From UBA12018 sp051656605 (GTDB taxonomy: Bacteria > Bacteroidota > Bacteroidia > Bacteroidales > CAMTPD01), in the NCBI GenBank assembly GCA_051656605.1, contig JBOGCF010000036.1, positions 1 through 64,000 on the forward strand: DNA of 64,000 nucleotides. The letters are read 5' to 3'. The notes under the pieces are model-generated. The model worked only from the letters and a program-made list of their open reading frames with translations. It was not told the DNA's origin and did no database searches. Shown here piece after piece: positions 62,060 through 64,000 of the stretch. The position numbers and the translations under genes are program-made. Numbering within the stretch: the first letter of the stretch is position 1; the number at the start of each line of letters is the position of its first letter.

Positions 62060-64000
62060 ATGAAAAAACAAATTTATTTATTAGGTTTACTTATCGCGGT
62101 GTTATATGGCTGCACTGCAGAAGATAACTCTATAACACCATTAGTGCCGGGATTAAACGACGGCAAAGTAAAGGTGTCTTTTAATTTAGATCATACAACA
62201 TCGACAAAAGCAGAGTCTTCTCAGAAGGTTGGTACGACATTGTTAAATATGGAGCCCGGAGTTTGGGCCGATGTTGCACCAATGGAACTCGAAGTTGAAC
62301 AAGTCGCAACGAAGGCATCCGAAATGGTTCCCATTGATAGCACATTACGTGTCGTTGTCTACAAGCGTAGAGCAGGAGGTAAAACACCAGATCCGACTCT
62401 AGATCAACTTGTCGCAAATAATACCTATGGAGTAACTAAAGTATATGATCTTGTCCCTAAAGCTGTGAACAGTGCGGGTTCGATAACTACCGGTAACGCA
62501 TCTGAGATGTATTTACTAAATGATCAGTACGACTTTTATTTCTATACGCCTGCAATACCTTTGTCTACAGACTCAACGGTAAAGGTGAATAGTGGAATGG
62601 ATTTTGCTTCTGCAATGGTGGCAGATGTGTTAGTGGATGAAAAAAACACTTGGATTGATATTCCGGTACTTCAGCGTCAAACCTCACGCATTCAGTTTAC
62701 AATACAGCCAGATCAAAGTTATACCGATGCCACAAGTATTAAAATCGGAGGGTTGGGAATGAATCTTCTTCGCACGTCCAATGCTCCCTATTCATTGAAA
62801 CTAGGTGAATCTATTGTAGCAATGGCCGATACATCAGATAATCATATTATTGCGTCAACAAAATTCACTCAGCTTCTTCCCAATAAAATACAAGGGTTTG
62901 ATTATATCTTGCCCAAAGTCGCTGGCGATCTTTATATATATTTCAATCTAGCCGTAAATGGATTGGATCAAACATACATAGCCATCCTTCCGAAGGTTTC
63001 TTTTGAGAGTGGAAGTAATTATATATATAATGTGCTTATTAAGCAAAATGGATCTACTGCCGTAGAACAAGCGAATTGTTATATGGTATTACCGGGACAA
63101 TCACTCACATTTCCGGTGGCACAATCTGTGAATGGTGGAGCTAATTTGTTGACATCGTGGACTGCTTCTGTTTATTGGGAGTCTTCTTCTTCATTCTTAT
63201 CCGTAAAAAGTACGGATCAAAAGAATGGAACGATTACGGTAAGTACGAATGGAACAGGTAATGGTCTTGTGGTATTAAAACAAAATGGTAGGATTTGTTG
63301 GAGTTGGCATATATGGGGAACCAGCTATAATCCGGCTTTGAAAACTGGTTTTGCATCTTCCGAAAGTGTTATACCTGTAGAAGGTGGTGAGGTGCATAGG
63401 TATGATAATAAGTTCTTCGCAACGACGAATAAAGTAATTATGGATCGTAACCTTGGTGCACAAAGCTCAAAAGCGACCTCTCCAAATATGGATTCGTACG
63501 GTATGTTGTATCAATGGGGACGTAAAGATCCTTTCTTGCCAAAAGGAATGAAGGTGGTAGGAGTAAATACTTCGTCAAATGGCGGACCCGTGATGTTGCA
63601 AACATCGATAAATAATCCAACTGTATTCTACTATTCCGGCTTTGTTTATTATAATTGGGCTGTATATCCGGGGCAATATTGGGACGATGATACAAAAACA
63701 ATATTTGATCCTTGTCCTCCGGGGTGGCGCGTGCCTGATGATGATGTATGGGAGGGTTTTAGTGAAAGTAATATTATTGAAGATCCTTCCGGACAAGGAA
63801 TATTGTACAAGAAGACACAGTCCTACTTCCCGTTTGCAGGACAACGCGGATATCAATATGGCAATTTTAAGAACGTAGGTACGGCTGGATATCAATGGAG
63901 CTCAGACGAGAGTTCGGGGATTCTTGATTTTATAGACTATGGAGAAGCGTTCTTTTTTACGGCAGTAGGAATCAATGATACATACGATCTGCCTAAAGCG
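62060..64000 (+). CDS. FISUMP-domain fimbrillin-like lipoprotein (truncated by window end)
   Basis: At least 647 residues, open to the window edge. Lipobox LYGC (Cys18). Residues about 30-330 are a fimbrillin/Mfa-like beta region with an SADN-type domain start. A BACON-like stretch (CYMVLPGQSLTFPV) follows. The C-terminal part has the FISUMP pattern MDRNLGA, DSYGMLYQWGRKDPF and FDPCPPGWRVPDDDVWEGF. Such proteins are anchored at the surface, often as fimbrial tip or adhesion components. Met62060 is preferred; an in-frame ATG lies 9 bp upstream. Confidence 0.87.
   Translation, partial: MKKQIYLLGLLIAVLYGCTAEDNSITPLVPGLNDGKVKVSFNLDHTTSTKAESSQKVGTTLLNMEPGVWADVAPMELEVEQVATKASEMVPIDSTLRVVVYKRRAGGKTPDPTLDQLVANNTYGVTKVYDLVPKAVNSAGSITTGNASEMYLLNDQYDFYFYTPAIPLSTDSTVKVNSGMDFASAMVADVLVDEKNTWIDIPVLQRQTSRIQFTIQPDQSYTDATSIKIGGLGMNLLRTSNAPYSLKLGESIVAMADTSDNHIIASTKFTQLLPNKIQGFDYILPKVAGDLYIYFNLAVNGLDQTYIAILPKVSFESGSNYIYNVLIKQNGSTAVEQANCYMVLPGQSLTFPVAQSVNGGANLLTSWTASVYWESSSSFLSVKSTDQKNGTITVSTNGTGNGLVVLKQNGRICWSWHIWGTSYNPALKTGFASSESVIPVEGGEVHRYDNKFFATTNKVIMDRNLGAQSSKATSPNMDSYGMLYQWGRKDPFLPKGMKVVGVNTSSNGGPVMLQTSINNPTVFYYSGFVYYNWAVYPGQYWDDDTKTIFDPCPPGWRVPDDDVWEGFSESNIIEDPSGQGILYKKTQSYFPFAGQRGYQYGNFKNVGTAGYQWSSDESSGILDFIDYGEAFFFTAVGINDTYDLPKA

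Overview
This window looks like the chromosome of a Bacteroidales bacterium (phylum Bacteroidota). Promoters have the Bacteroidota form (TTG-type -33 box, 19-21 bp, then TAnnTTTG), strong ribosome-binding sites are scarce, and the gene content includes TonB-dependent receptors with carboxypeptidase-like N-terminal domains, a TamL-type lipoprotein barrel, a BtuB/BtuG pair, GH20, GH84 and GH88 glycosidases, and a FISUMP lipoprotein. The genus cannot be fixed from the sequence alone.

Layout. 0-3.5 kb: a minus-strand operon for a Cys-rich envelope protein, a TonB receptor and an HMA-domain protein, probably for metal handling. 3.5-9.4 kb: GH20 hexosaminidase, a beta-propeller lipoprotein, a Cof-type HAD phosphatase, a small membrane protein and an outer-membrane barrel. 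9.7-12.9 kb: an exported beta-carbonic anhydrase lipoprotein, a TlpA-like thioredoxin, a second cytoplasmic carbonic anhydrase and cysteine synthase. 13-15.1 kb: a self-inhibited Fic protein and a K+ channel. 15.3-20.5 kb: a compact phage- or plasmid-like replication cassette (initiator-like protein carrying six 21-bp iterons, a long AT-rich inverted repeat, Toprim/DnaB-type primase-helicase, DUF4248, HU-like protein, GH73-like glucosaminidase, 34-residue peptide, palindromic sites). It lies between the K+ channel and a KtrB K+ transporter. 22-34.3 kb: FHA protein, GH84, and a conserved block ileS, DksA-like, lspA, DUF4296, hypothetical, SpoU methylase, tamL. 34.4-34.8 kb: tRNA-Arg and two identical tRNA-Thr genes. 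35-39.4 kb: comB and the btuG-btuB operon under a cobalamin riboswitch. 39.5-50 kb: an oxidoreductase, then an AT-rich five-gene cluster (TonB receptor, DUF4876-like lipoprotein, DUF6850-like barrel, two membrane-attached AraC-type regulators). 50-52.5 kb: rplY, pth, hslR and a lipoprotein. 52.7-58.1 kb: a polyuronate operon (kduI, kduD, DUF4861, GH88, DUF2264). 58.3-61.9 kb: rsmE, ybaK and tex. 62 kb to the edge: a FISUMP lipoprotein cut by the window end.

Functional themes are outer-membrane import (metal, cobalamin, an unknown ligand), amino-sugar and uronate use, and K+ transport. The most unusual material is the 15.3-20.5 kb replication cassette, whose possible origin lies inside a coding sequence; the orphan TonB/DUF4876/DUF6850/AraC cluster at 41-50 kb; and two dispersed palindromic repeat families, one with a 44-nt period (near 0.1-0.2 kb and 34.9 kb) and one built around TCACGCAGCGTG (near 18.9 kb and 59.1 kb).
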